Source: Prado023 sp963788325
GTDB taxonomy: Bacteria; Actinomycetota; Actinomycetes; S36-B12; CAIYMF01
Reading direction: 5' to 3'
DNA: 64,000 nucleotides
NCBI GenBank assembly: GCA_963788325.1
Contig: CAWBGJ010000009.1
Location: forward strand, 186,001-250,000
The position numbers were made by a program, and so were the translations under genes. Of the stretch, positions 50,828-58,515 are shown piece by piece. The notes beneath the pieces were generated by a model. That model ran no database searches. It was given only the letters and a program-made list of their open reading frames with translations, and was not told the DNA's origin. Every line of letters starts with the position of its first letter. Positions within the stretch are counted from its first letter, which is position 1.

Positions 50828-52939
50828 TCAGGCCACAGCGGCGTGGGTCAACGACTCCTCGATGGCCTCGTCGGTGATCGGGTTGCGCGACTTCAGCGCG
50901 GTGACCATGAACCCACTGACCAAGGTGCCGGCCACGATCGCGACCAGGTACATGATCGGGTTGGAGACCAGGCTGATCACCCAGATGCCACCGTGCGGAG
51001 CCCGCAGCTCGGACCCGAAGGCCATCACCAGGGCGCCGGTCAGGGCGCTGCCGGTCATCAGCGACGGGATGACCCGAAGCGGGTCGGACGCGGCGAACGG
51101 GATCGCGCCCTCGGTGATGAACGAGGCACCCAGCAGCCACGCGGCCTTGCCGTTCTCCTGCTCGGACTCGGTGTACAGCTTCGGGCGCAGGACCGTCGAG
51201 CTCAGCGCCATCGCCAGCGGCGGGACCATCCCGGCAGCCATGACCGCGGCCATGATCTGCAGGGCCGGGCCGTTGTTGTCCGCGATCGCCGTGGTGAGGT
51301 TCAGCGTGGCGAAGACGTAGGCCGTCTTGTTGACCGGGCCGCCCATGTCGAAGGCCATCATCAGGCCCAGGACCGCACCGAGCAGGACCGCGTTGGCACC
51401 GGACAGGCCAGCGAGCCAGTCGGTCAGGCCGGACTGCACGGCGGCCAGCGGCTTGCCCAGGACGGTGAGCATGAGGACGCCGTTGAGGAAGGTCGCCACG
51501 AGCGGGATGACGACGACCGGCATGACCCCGCGGATCGCCTTGGGCACGTTGAGCTGGGACAGCCAGCGGGCGATGAAGCCACCGGTCAGGCCACCGACGA
51601 TCGCACCGAGGAACCCGGCGCCGATGGTGCCGGCCGCCACACCGGCCACGAAGCCGGGAACGAGGCCCGGCCTGTCGGCGATGGCGTAGGCGATGAACCC
51701 GGCCAGCACGGCGTTGAGGAACCCGAAAGCCGTCGCGCCGAGGATGAACATCAGCCCGGCCCAGTCGTTGATGCTGAAGAACCCGAACTGGTCGATGAAG
51801 CCCGGTACGTCGTCGTTGACGGCCGTGATCTGGTAGCCGCCGAGCATGAAGCTCAGGGCGATCAGGATGCCACCACCGGCGACGAACGGGATCATGTACG
51901 ACACACCGGTCATCAGATAGCCGCGCAGGCGGATCCCCCAGTGACCCTCCTCCACCTTGGTGGCCATGCCGCCGCTGCTCGCGGTGGGCGCCGCCGCCGC
52001 TGCCGGCACAGCACCGGGACCGGCCTCGACCGCGGCAACGGCCTCGTTGACGATGCCCGACGAGTCGTTGATGGCGCGCTTGACGCCCACCTGGACGGTC
52101 GGCTTGCCGGCGAAGCGCCCCTTGTTGCGCACCTCGACGTCGTTGGCGAAGATCACGCCGTCTGCGGCGGCGATCACGGCGGGGTCCAGGGACTTGAAGC
52201 CCCCGGAGCCCTGCGTCTCAATCGCGATCTCGTGTCCGGCTGCCTTCGCCGCCTGCTCCAGGGCCTCGGCGGCCATGTAGGTGTGGGCGATGCCGGTCGG
52301 GCAGGAGGTGACGCCGACGAACTTCATCGGCCTGGGGCCCACCGCCGGTGCGCCGGTCGCTGCGGCAGTGGCGGCCGCGGTGGGGGGCGCACTCACCGTG
52401 GGCGCATCGAGCGCCGCACTGGTCGATGGCTGCGCAGAAGCTGCGGCCGGATCGGCAGCGGTGGCCGGAGCGGTCGCGCCGGCGGATTCGGGGTTCGCGG
52501 CCGCGTTGATGGTGTCCGCGACCACCTGGGGGTCGGTGGCGCCGAGCAGGGTGTCGCGGAACTCCTGCTTCATCAGGGCCCGGGACAGGCTGGCCAGCAG
52601 CGTGAGGTGCTCGTCGCCGGCCCCCTCGGGCACCGCGATGAGGAATACGAGGCGGGCCGGGCCATCGGCGGCACCCCAGTCGATGCCGGTGGTCGAGCGG
52701 CCGAAGACCACGGTGGGCTGGCTGACCCCGGTCGAGCGGGCGTGCGGGATGCCGATCCCACCCTCGATCCCGGTGGGCAGCAGGTCCTCGCGGGCAGCGA
52801 CATCGGCGCGCAGCGTGGCCGGGTCGGTGGACCGACCGGCTGCCGCGGCCACGGCGACCAGGCGGTCGATCGCCTGATCCTTCGTGGTGGCGAACTCATC
52901 GAGGGTCAACTCGACGAGGTCTGTGCTGGTGACGTGCAT
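50828..52939 (-). CDS. fruA: PTS fructose transporter, fused EIIABC
   Basis: The 703-residue protein imports fructose and phosphorylates it to fructose-1-phosphate. Domain order: EIIA with its phospho-His at 66 (GIGIPHARS), an Ala/Pro-rich linker (about 150-203), EIIB with its phospho-Cys at 213 (TSCPTGIAHTYMA), a second linker and the EIIC channel (from about 330, roughly ten helices, with MTGVSYMIPFVAGGG and SFITEGAIPFAASDPLRVIP). ATG 52939 follows GGAGG 7 nt upstream. The gene lies after fruK in the deoR-fruK-fruA operon. HPr and EI are not in this window. Confidence 0.92.
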   Translation of the reverse strand: MHVTSTDLVELTLDEFATTKDQAIDRLVAVAAAAGRSTDPATLRADVAAREDLLPTGIEGGIGIPHARSTGVSQPTVVFGRSTTGIDWGAADGPARLVFLIAVPEGAGDEHLTLLASLSRALMKQEFRDTLLGATDPQVVADTINAAANPESAGATAPATAADPAAASAQPSTSAALDAPTVSAPPTAAATAAATGAPAVGPRPMKFVGVTSCPTGIAHTYMAAEALEQAAKAAGHEIAIETQGSGGFKSLDPAVIAAADGVIFANDVEVRNKGRFAGKPTVQVGVKRAINDSSGIVNEAVAAVEAGPGAVPAAAAAPTASSGGMATKVEEGHWGIRLRGYLMTGVSYMIPFVAGGGILIALSFMLGGYQITAVNDDVPGFIDQFGFFSINDWAGLMFILGATAFGFLNAVLAGFIAYAIADRPGLVPGFVAGVAAGTIGAGFLGAIVGGLTGGFIARWLSQLNVPKAIRGVMPVVVIPLVATFLNGVLMLTVLGKPLAAVQSGLTDWLAGLSGANAVLLGAVLGLMMAFDMGGPVNKTAYVFATLNLTTAIADNNGPALQIMAAVMAAGMVPPLAMALSSTVLRPKLYTESEQENGKAAWLLGASFITEGAIPFAASDPLRVIPSLMTGSALTGALVMAFGSELRAPHGGIWVISLVSNPIMYLVAIVAGTLVSGFMVTALKSRNPITDEAIEESLTHAAVA

Positions 52940-53018
52940 TTCGTGACCTCCATCTGGGAAGCGGGTGGTGCAGGGTGGGTGTTCGGGGCGTTCCTGGGAC
53001 GTGCTGGGTAGTTCTCGG

Positions 53019-53043
53019 TGGGCGCCGGCGCGGCCGGTGCCCA
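53019..53043 (-). promoter_or_regulatory. Intercistronic hairpin between fruK and fruA
   Basis: TGGGCGCCGGC (53019-53029) and GCCGGTGCCCA (53033-53043) form an 11-bp stem with one mismatch and a 3-nt loop. It starts 2 nt beyond the fruK stop and lies 80 nt before fruA, so it may limit readthrough or protect the upstream message. Confidence 0.55.
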
Positions 53044-53045
53044 GG

Positions 53046-53972
53046 TCAGGCGGGGGCAGCAGCGATGTCCACCACCTCCACGGCATCGGGATCGATCAGC
53101 TCGGCGGGCGGGACGCCCGTACCGGGGGTCTGGACCGCGGCGGTCGCCCAGGCGATGCCCACGCGCAGGGCCGCGGGACCGGAGCCGCCTGCGTGCAGGA
53201 AGCCCGAGAGCAGGCTGTCCCCGGCTCCGACCGTGCTCAGGACGGCCACCTTGGGGCCCTTGGCCAACCAGCGGCCACTGCCGTCGACGAGCACCGCGCC
53301 CTCGGCGCCCAGGCTGCAGATGACGGCCTCGGCACCGCGCGCCCGGGCCTCATCGCAGCCCGCCAGGACCTCGTCGAGGGTGCCCAGCTCCCGACCGAGG
53401 ATCTCGCCGAGCTCCTCGGCGTTGGGCTTGATCAGGTCCGGGTGGGCAGCAAGTCCGTCGGCCAGAGCGCCACCGCTGGCGTCGAGGGCGAAGCGGGCGC
53501 CTGCCGCGCGGGCGGCCTCGGCCAGCTGCCCCACGATGCCGGTGTCCAGCTCGGCGGGGAGGCTGCCGGCCACGACCACCCAGCCACCGGGGGTGACCAG
53601 CTCGGCCATTGCGGCCAGCAGGTGCTCGACGTCCTCGGGAGCCAGCTCGGGCCCGGCCTCGTTGAGCTTGGTGGTCGTGCCGTCGGGCTCGACGACGGTC
53701 ACATTGGCACGCGTGGTGCCGGCGATCGCGATGGCCGTGTGCGGGATCCCGGCGTCGACGAGCAGGCCGAGCAGGCCGCGGCCGATCGATCCCCCGGCGG
53801 GCAGGACTGCCACCGAGTCGGTGCCGTGGGCGGTGAGGAACCGCGTGACGTTCACGCCCTTGCCGCCGGGGTCCTCCTGGGTGGAGTCGACCCGGATGAC
53901 CTCACCCCGTTTCAAGGCTGCGATGGCCAGCGTCCGGTCGAGGCTGGGGTTGAGGGTCACTGTGACGATCAT
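53046..53972 (-). CDS. fruK: 1-Phosphofructokinase
   Basis: FruK phosphorylates fructose-1-phosphate to fructose-1,6-bisphosphate. The 308-residue PfkB-family protein begins MIVTVTLNPSLDRTL, has GGKGVNVTRFL near 37-47, KPNAEELGEILG and the catalytic GAGDSLLSGFL near residue 255 with the Asp base. The length is normal. Its ATG overlaps the deoR stop by 4 nt. Together with FruA it forms the usual two-step fructose route. Confidence 0.93.
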   Translation of the reverse strand: MIVTVTLNPSLDRTLAIAALKRGEVIRVDSTQEDPGGKGVNVTRFLTAHGTDSVAVLPAGGSIGRGLLGLLVDAGIPHTAIAIAGTTRANVTVVEPDGTTTKLNEAGPELAPEDVEHLLAAMAELVTPGGWVVVAGSLPAELDTGIVGQLAEAARAAGARFALDASGGALADGLAAHPDLIKPNAEELGEILGRELGTLDEVLAGCDEARARGAEAVICSLGAEGAVLVDGSGRWLAKGPKVAVLSTVGAGDSLLSGFLHAGGSGPAALRVGIAWATAAVQTPGTGVPPAELIDPDAVEVVDIAAAPA

Positions 53973-54733
53973 GCGAGTACCACCTCCGGTCCGGCCGCCT
54001 CGAGTGCGACGACTGTGGATTGGTCGAGGTCTGAATCACTGACGAGCACATCCACCTGGTCGAGGTCGGCGACATGGGCGAAGTGGTCGTGCCCGAACTT
54101 CGTGTGGTCGGCCAACAGGACCCGGCGTTGCGCTGAGCTCACGAACGCCGATTTCACGGCGGCCTCGGCGGCATCCGGGGTCGTCAGGCCACGAGCCAGG
54201 GAGAATCCGTTGATGCCGAGGAAGGCGACGTCGACGTGCACGTGGTTCACGTACCCGACCGCAGCGTCGCCAACCGTGGCCAGGGTGCGTCCCCGGACCC
54301 GGCCACCGACCAGGTGCACCGTGAGCGCGGGCTTGGCAGCCAGCACCGAGGCGATCGGCAGGCTGTTGGTGACCACCGTCAGGGGCCGGTCCCCGGGCAG
54401 GAGCACGGCGAGCTGGTAGGTGGTCGAGCCGGCGTCCAGCGCGATCGCACCCTCATGTTCGGGGAGGTGGGCCAGCGCGGCGCGGGCGATGTCCACCTTC
54501 TCGGCGGTGAGCACCGCCTCGCGCGCGGCCAGGGCCGGCTCGAAGCCGATCAGCTCGGTGGCCAGCGCCCCTCCGTGCACCCTGCGCAGCACACCGGCGC
54601 GCTCGAGGGAGGTCAGGTCGCGGCGGATCGTCTCGGGCGTGACGTCGAACGTCTGCGCAAGGTCGAGCACATCCACGCGACCGTCGGTGCGGGCTCGGCC
54701 CGCGATGGCTACCTGCCGCTCTTCCGCATACAT
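53969..54733 (-). CDS. DeoR family transcriptional regulator (FruR-like)
   Basis: The 254-residue repressor has an N-terminal winged helix (VDVLDLAQTFDVTPETIRRDLTSLERAGVLRRVHGGA) and the DeoR C-terminal sensor with ALDAGSTTYQLA and TNSLPIASVL, a fold that binds phosphosugars. It heads the operon with fruK and fruA and is probably their repressor, released by fructose-1-phosphate or fructose-1,6-bisphosphate as in other bacteria. ATG 54733 is the start; the promoter lies just upstream between two operator-like repeats, so it should control its own synthesis. Confidence 0.9.
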   Translation of the reverse strand: MYAEERQVAIAGRARTDGRVDVLDLAQTFDVTPETIRRDLTSLERAGVLRRVHGGALATELIGFEPALAAREAVLTAEKVDIARAALAHLPEHEGAIALDAGSTTYQLAVLLPGDRPLTVVTNSLPIASVLAAKPALTVHLVGGRVRGRTLATVGDAAVGYVNHVHVDVAFLGINGFSLARGLTTPDAAEAAVKSAFVSSAQRRVLLADHTKFGHDHFAHVADLDQVDVLVSDSDLDQSTVVALEAAGPEVVLA

Positions 54734-54749
54734 CCGAATGGCTCCGTTT

Positions 54750-54808
54750 CTGTCTGTAGATGCTCAGTAGACACCCATTTCAAAGCGATGTCAACACAAA
54801 CAGACAGA
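54750..54808 (-). promoter_or_regulatory. Fructose operon promoter with flanking inverted operators
   Basis: Reading leftwards, -35 TTGACA (54794-54789), a 17-nt spacer and -10 TCTACT (54771-54766) make the best sigma-70-type promoter of the window. A TCTGTCTGT-type site at 54800-54808 lies just upstream of the -35 and its inverted copy ACAGACAGA (54750-54758) lies just after the start point. This is the layout expected for DeoR-type looping repression. Confidence 0.75.
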
Positions 54809-54872
54809 TTCCCACGAAACAGTCGCACAAGCGCGCCGCCCACCGCCACCCCGCCCCGCTGGTCGGCCGACT

Positions 54873-54942
54873 GGATCCGCTCCCCTTTCGCCGATCCGCT
54901 CCCGGAATTCGGGGAGCAGATCGGGCGAACGGGAGCGGATCC
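54873..54942. repeat. 70-nt imperfect palindrome
   Basis: The left arm GGATCCGCTCCCCTTTCGCC continuing to 54905 pairs with the right arm ending GGGAGCGGATCC, with only a few mismatches, around a CCGGAATTCGG centre. The short motif GATCxGCTCCC is repeated twice per arm. It lies between the divergent deoR promoter and the phosphatase gene; the 54943-55153 remainder of this gap shows a CGCGAC-ACG-GTCGCG palindrome at 54946-54960, a GGGGTGGT run and no gene. Confidence 0.75.
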
Positions 54943-55153
54943 CCCGCGACACGGTCGCGAGTAGACCCACCAGCCCCGACTCCCCGCCACAACGTGACGA
55001 CAGACCTAGGGACACCCCATGCGGAATCGCTTCAAGATCACGGGGCTCTCGGCGACTTCATCCAAGTCCGCTGGGCCTTGGGCGCCTCGAACTTGGATCG
55101 AACGGGGGGCGGGTGACGGGGCGGTGGGGTGGTGGGGTGGTGGGGTGGCTGGC

Positions 55154-55714
55154 TCAGCTGTTCCAGCGGATGACCGCGGCGGACTCCTTCTCGTGGCCCA
55201 GGATCGACACGCTGGCCACCTCCAGGGGGAAGCTCTGGCCGAAGATCACCGGGAAGTCCAGCCACGTCAGGGCCAGCACTCGCGAGGAATGCCCGTGCCC
55301 GAAGCAGATTGCCCGTTCAGCCCCGGAGTCACGCACCCTGGCCATGACGCGCGTCAACCGGGCCCGGACACGATCAGCCGATTCACCGCCGGGGCAGCCG
55401 TTGAACCAGATCCGCCAGCCCGGGTGCTGCTCGCGGATCTGCGGGCTGGTGAGGCCCTCGAAGTCTCCGTAGTACCACTCCGCCAGGTCTGGTTCCACCT
55501 CGGCGTTGTCGAAGCCGGCCAACTCGGCCGTGCGCCGGGCGCGCAGACGGGGGCTGGTCAGGATGAGATCGAATCGGGTTGGGTCCAGGCGGGACTTCAG
55601 CGACTGCGCCTGTTCGACGCCCCGCTCGGTGAGGTCAAGCTCGGTGACCGAGGTGTGTCGGCCGGACCTGCTCCACTCGGTCTCCCCGTGACGGACGAGG
55701 TACAGCAGGGTCAT
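55154..55714 (-). CDS. Histidine phosphatase (phosphoglycerate mutase-like)
   Basis: The 186-residue protein begins MTLLYLVRHGETEWS, with the RHG phospho-His motif. It also has LTSPRLRARRTAEL, the acid region EWYYGDFEGLTSPQI, a GGESADRVRAR arginine region and the second catalytic His in FGHGHSSRVLA. It is a small phosphatase of broad or unknown substrate range, not a true glycolytic mutase (those are about 230-250 residues). The ATG at 55714 is the first in frame. It stands alone; the amino-acid transporter operon lies downstream on the same strand but starts further upstream in that direction. Confidence 0.82.
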   Translation of the reverse strand: MTLLYLVRHGETEWSRSGRHTSVTELDLTERGVEQAQSLKSRLDPTRFDLILTSPRLRARRTAELAGFDNAEVEPDLAEWYYGDFEGLTSPQIREQHPGWRIWFNGCPGGESADRVRARLTRVMARVRDSGAERAICFGHGHSSRVLALTWLDFPVIFGQSFPLEVASVSILGHEKESAAVIRWNS

Positions 55715-55852
55715 GGTGCCTCCACTTCCTGGGCGTGCCCCGCCCGGACCATGGCGATACTGCCACGCGAACCAGCCCGGAAGCAGGACGGTCAGCCGGC
55801 ACTGCGTCGGGCAACCGGCCTCGAGCGGCCAGCCTGCAGCACCACCGACGGT

Positions 55853-56611
55853 CTACAGACGGCCGGCCTCGTGGACCCGGCGCAGGAAGTCCTGGGTGCG
55901 CTGGTCCTGCGGGTCGTGCAGCAGCCCCTGCGGGGTGCCCCGCTCGACGATCGTGCCCGCCGACAGGAAACAGACCTCATCAGCGACCTGCTCGGCGAAC
56001 CCCATCTCGTGGGTGGCGATCACCATCGTCATGCCCTCGGCCTTGAGCTCCCGGACGGTCATGAGGACCTCGTTGACCAGCACCGGGTCCAGCGCCGAGG
56101 TGACCTCGTCCATGAGCATCAGTCGCGGCGCCACGGCCAGCGACCGCACAATCGCAACCCGCTGCTGCTGGCCACCGGAGAGCCGGTCCGGGTACTGCGC
56201 GGCCTTGTCCGCCAGGCCGAACCGCTCGAGAAGCGCCCGGCCGTGCTGCTCGGCCTCGCCACGACTGACGCCGTGCACCTTGCGCGGGGCCAATGTGATG
56301 TTGTCCAAGACATTCAGGTGCGGGAACAGGTTGAACGACTGGAAGACCATGCCGATCTGGCGGCGCACGTTGTCGGGGTCGACCTCAGGGTCGGTGAGGT
56401 CCCAGCCGTCGAGGCGGATCACCCCGTCGTCGACCGGGGTGAGCAGGTTGATGCAGCGCAGCAGCGTCGACTTGCCCGAGCCGCTGGCGCCGATCAGGAC
56501 CGTGACCGTGTGCTCGGGCACGGCCAGGGAGACCCCGCGCAGGACGTCCTCGGCGCCGAACGACTTGTGCACGTCGTCCACGCTGAGCCGGGGCCAGGTC
56601 GGGTCGGTCAT
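55853..56611 (-). CDS. Polar amino acid ABC transporter ATP-binding protein
   Basis: The 252-residue ATPase is of the GlnQ/ArtP class. Walker A GASGSGKST near residue 42, the Q-loop FQSFNLFPHLNVLDN, signature LSGGQQQRVAI, Walker B LMLMDEVTSALDP and the H-loop THEMGFAEQVAD are intact. It would import a polar amino acid with the permease and binding protein encoded just upstream. Its ATG overlaps the permease stop by 4 nt. The Walker B reads DEVTSALD instead of the usual DEPTSALD, seen in a subset of this family. Confidence 0.9.
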   Translation of the reverse strand: MTDPTWPRLSVDDVHKSFGAEDVLRGVSLAVPEHTVTVLIGASGSGKSTLLRCINLLTPVDDGVIRLDGWDLTDPEVDPDNVRRQIGMVFQSFNLFPHLNVLDNITLAPRKVHGVSRGEAEQHGRALLERFGLADKAAQYPDRLSGGQQQRVAIVRSLAVAPRLMLMDEVTSALDPVLVNEVLMTVRELKAEGMTMVIATHEMGFAEQVADEVCFLSAGTIVERGTPQGLLHDPQDQRTQDFLRRVHEAGRL

Positions 56612-57471
56612 CCGCCCACCTGGGCGTTCTGCCGCTCGATCGCCCGGTGGACGAAGCGGTCGGTCATCCGCGTCAGGGGAATCGTGATGAGCAGGAACAG
56701 GACCGCGGCGACCACATACGGCGTGTAGTTGAACGTCTGGGAGGACTCGATCTGGGCGGCGCGGATCGCATCGATGACACCCAGGACCGAGATCAGTCCG
56801 GTGTCCTTGAGCAGGGACACGAAGTCGTTGAGCAGCGGCGGCACGACGCGGCGGATCCCCTGGGGCAGGACCACGTACCGCAGCGCCTGCGCGGAGGTCA
56901 GGCCCAAGGAGCGGGCCGCGGCCACCTGGCTGGGATGCACGGACAGGATCCCGCTGCGCAGCACCTCGGCGACGTAGGCCGCGTAGACCAGGACGATCGC
57001 CGCGGTGCCCAGAATGACCACCGAGGAGGTCATCCCGGCCAGGCCCAGGGCCGGGACACCGAACCCCACCAGCAGCAGGACCAGCAGGGTGGGGACGCCG
57101 CGGAACAGGTCCACGTACACGGTGGCCAGGATCCGGAACGGGGCCAACGCGGGCGCACTCGACGTCCGAGCCAGGGCCAGGCCCAGGCCCAGGGCGGCGA
57201 TCAGCACCGAGCCGATCAGGGTCAACCGGATGTTGAGCAGCAGCCCCTGGGCCACCGCGGGGAGCACCTCGCGGGCGTAGCTGAGGTCGAAGAACGTGCT
57301 GCGCACGACCGGCCAGCCCGGCGAGCGGACGACGATCGCCACCAGGGCACCGAGCACCACCACTGTCGACGCGGTGGCGATGCCCCTGCGCCGACGGAAC
57401 TGCCGCTGGCGCACACTGCGTCGGCGCAGCTCCTCGGCACTCGGGGTGCGTAGGCCCGCTGGTTGGCTCAC
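56608..57471 (-). CDS. Polar amino acid ABC transporter permease
   Basis: The 287-residue HisM/GlnP-type permease has a basic N-terminus (RRRSVRQRQFRRRRG), five or six membrane helices and the EAA-like loop SLGLTSAQALRYVVLPQGIRRVVPPLLNDFVSLLKDTGL. The GTG at 57471 starts 5 nt after the binding-protein stop; reading upstream would enter that gene. A single permease implies a homodimer. It forms a three-gene operon: binding protein, permease, ATPase. Confidence 0.88.
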   Translation of the reverse strand: MSQPAGLRTPSAEELRRRSVRQRQFRRRRGIATASTVVVLGALVAIVVRSPGWPVVRSTFFDLSYAREVLPAVAQGLLLNIRLTLIGSVLIAALGLGLALARTSSAPALAPFRILATVYVDLFRGVPTLLVLLLVGFGVPALGLAGMTSSVVILGTAAIVLVYAAYVAEVLRSGILSVHPSQVAAARSLGLTSAQALRYVVLPQGIRRVVPPLLNDFVSLLKDTGLISVLGVIDAIRAAQIESSQTFNYTPYVVAAVLFLLITIPLTRMTDRFVHRAIERQNAQVGG

Positions 57472-57476
57472 CGGCG

Positions 57477-58343
57477 CTACTGGAGGGTCGGTGCGCCCGC
57501 GTCGGTGCCCAGCCACGTGTCCTGCAGCGTGGCCAGCGTGCCGTCCGCGCGCAGCATGTCCACGGCCTGGGTCGTGCACGCGGTCAGGGCGCTGTTGTTG
57601 GTCAGCAGGATCCCGAACTGGTCGGTGGGGGTGCCCTCGGTGCCGGCCAGCTGGCCCACCAGGACTCCTCCATCGATCTCGGCCGCCACCAGGTAGAACG
57701 CAGTCGGCAGGTCCACGACGATGCCGTCGATCTGACCGTTCTTCAACGCGCTCACCGCTGCGGCGTTGTCGTTGTAGACCCGCACCTCCTTGCCGGTGGC
57801 CAGCGCCTGGGCTGACACCAACGAGGTGGACCCGACCGCAGCGCCGAGCTGGGCGTCGGACAGGTCGGCCAGGGACTTGGCGTCAGCGATCGCCGAGTCC
57901 TTGTCCGCGACGATCGCCTGGTTGACGTCGTAGTACGAGGAGGAGAAGTCCACGGCCTTCTCGCGGTCGGTGGTGATCGAGAACTGCTGCAGGTTCCAGT
58001 CGAAGTCCTTGGCTCCCGGGGCGATCGCACCGTCGAAGGTGGTCCGGACCCACTGCACGTCGGCCTTGTCGTAGCCCAGCTTCGCGGCCGCCGCATAGGC
58101 CACGGCAGGCTCGAAGCCCTCGCCGGACTCCGGGGCGTCGTCGACGGCCCAGGGCTCGTAGGCGGGCTGACCGGTGGCCACCACGAGCGTGCCCGGCGTC
58201 TTGGTCTGCAGGCTGGCCTTGTCACAGGTGGCGCTCGGCGAGGCGACGTTCGCGGCATCGCCGGCGGAGTCCTCCGAGGGCGAGCAGGCCGTCAGGGTCA
58301 GTCCGGCTGCGGCCAGGGCAGCGAGCACGCGCATGCGGGTCAT
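57477..58343 (-). CDS. Polar amino acid-binding lipoprotein
   Basis: The 288-residue lipoprotein has a signal peptide ending in LTAC and the family 3 binding fold: LVVATGQPAYEPWAV, GFEPAVAYAAAAKLGY, NLQQFSITTDREKAVDFSSSYY and the C-terminal FGILLTNNSALTACTTQAVDMLRADGTL. It would bind an amino acid outside the cell for the permease below. ATG 58343 follows GGAGG 6 nt upstream. The ligand cannot be named. Confidence 0.88.
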   Translation of the reverse strand: MTRMRVLAALAAAGLTLTACSPSEDSAGDAANVASPSATCDKASLQTKTPGTLVVATGQPAYEPWAVDDAPESGEGFEPAVAYAAAAKLGYDKADVQWVRTTFDGAIAPGAKDFDWNLQQFSITTDREKAVDFSSSYYDVNQAIVADKDSAIADAKSLADLSDAQLGAAVGSTSLVSAQALATGKEVRVYNDNAAAVSALKNGQIDGIVVDLPTAFYLVAAEIDGGVLVGQLAGTEGTPTDQFGILLTNNSALTACTTQAVDMLRADGTLATLQDTWLGTDAGAPTLQ

Positions 58344-58440
58344 GGGAATCCTCCGAGGGGTGGGGTCTGCGGACCCGAAGATACCCGGTGCGGGCGACAT
58401 CCCTGAATATCGGTCGGCGCGGCTCGTGCGGGCCGAGTCG

Positions 58441-58515
58441 CTCAGGCCCAGTGCCCTCGGACCGAGTGCCCTCAGGCCAAGTGCCCCAGAGCCAGTGCCC
58501 TCAGGCCGAGTGCGG
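58441..58515. repeat. Five tandem copies of a 15-nt unit
   Basis: Units resembling CTCAGGCCNAGTGCC begin at 58441, 58456, 58471, 58486 and 58500 and differ at a few bases. The last overlaps the end of the GT87 gene. The array sits upstream of the amino-acid transporter operon. Confidence 0.75.

Noticed and set aside
55154..55714. Glycolytic phosphoglycerate mutase
   Set aside because: The protein is only 186 residues and lacks the extra mutase segments; broad-range histidine phosphatase fits better.
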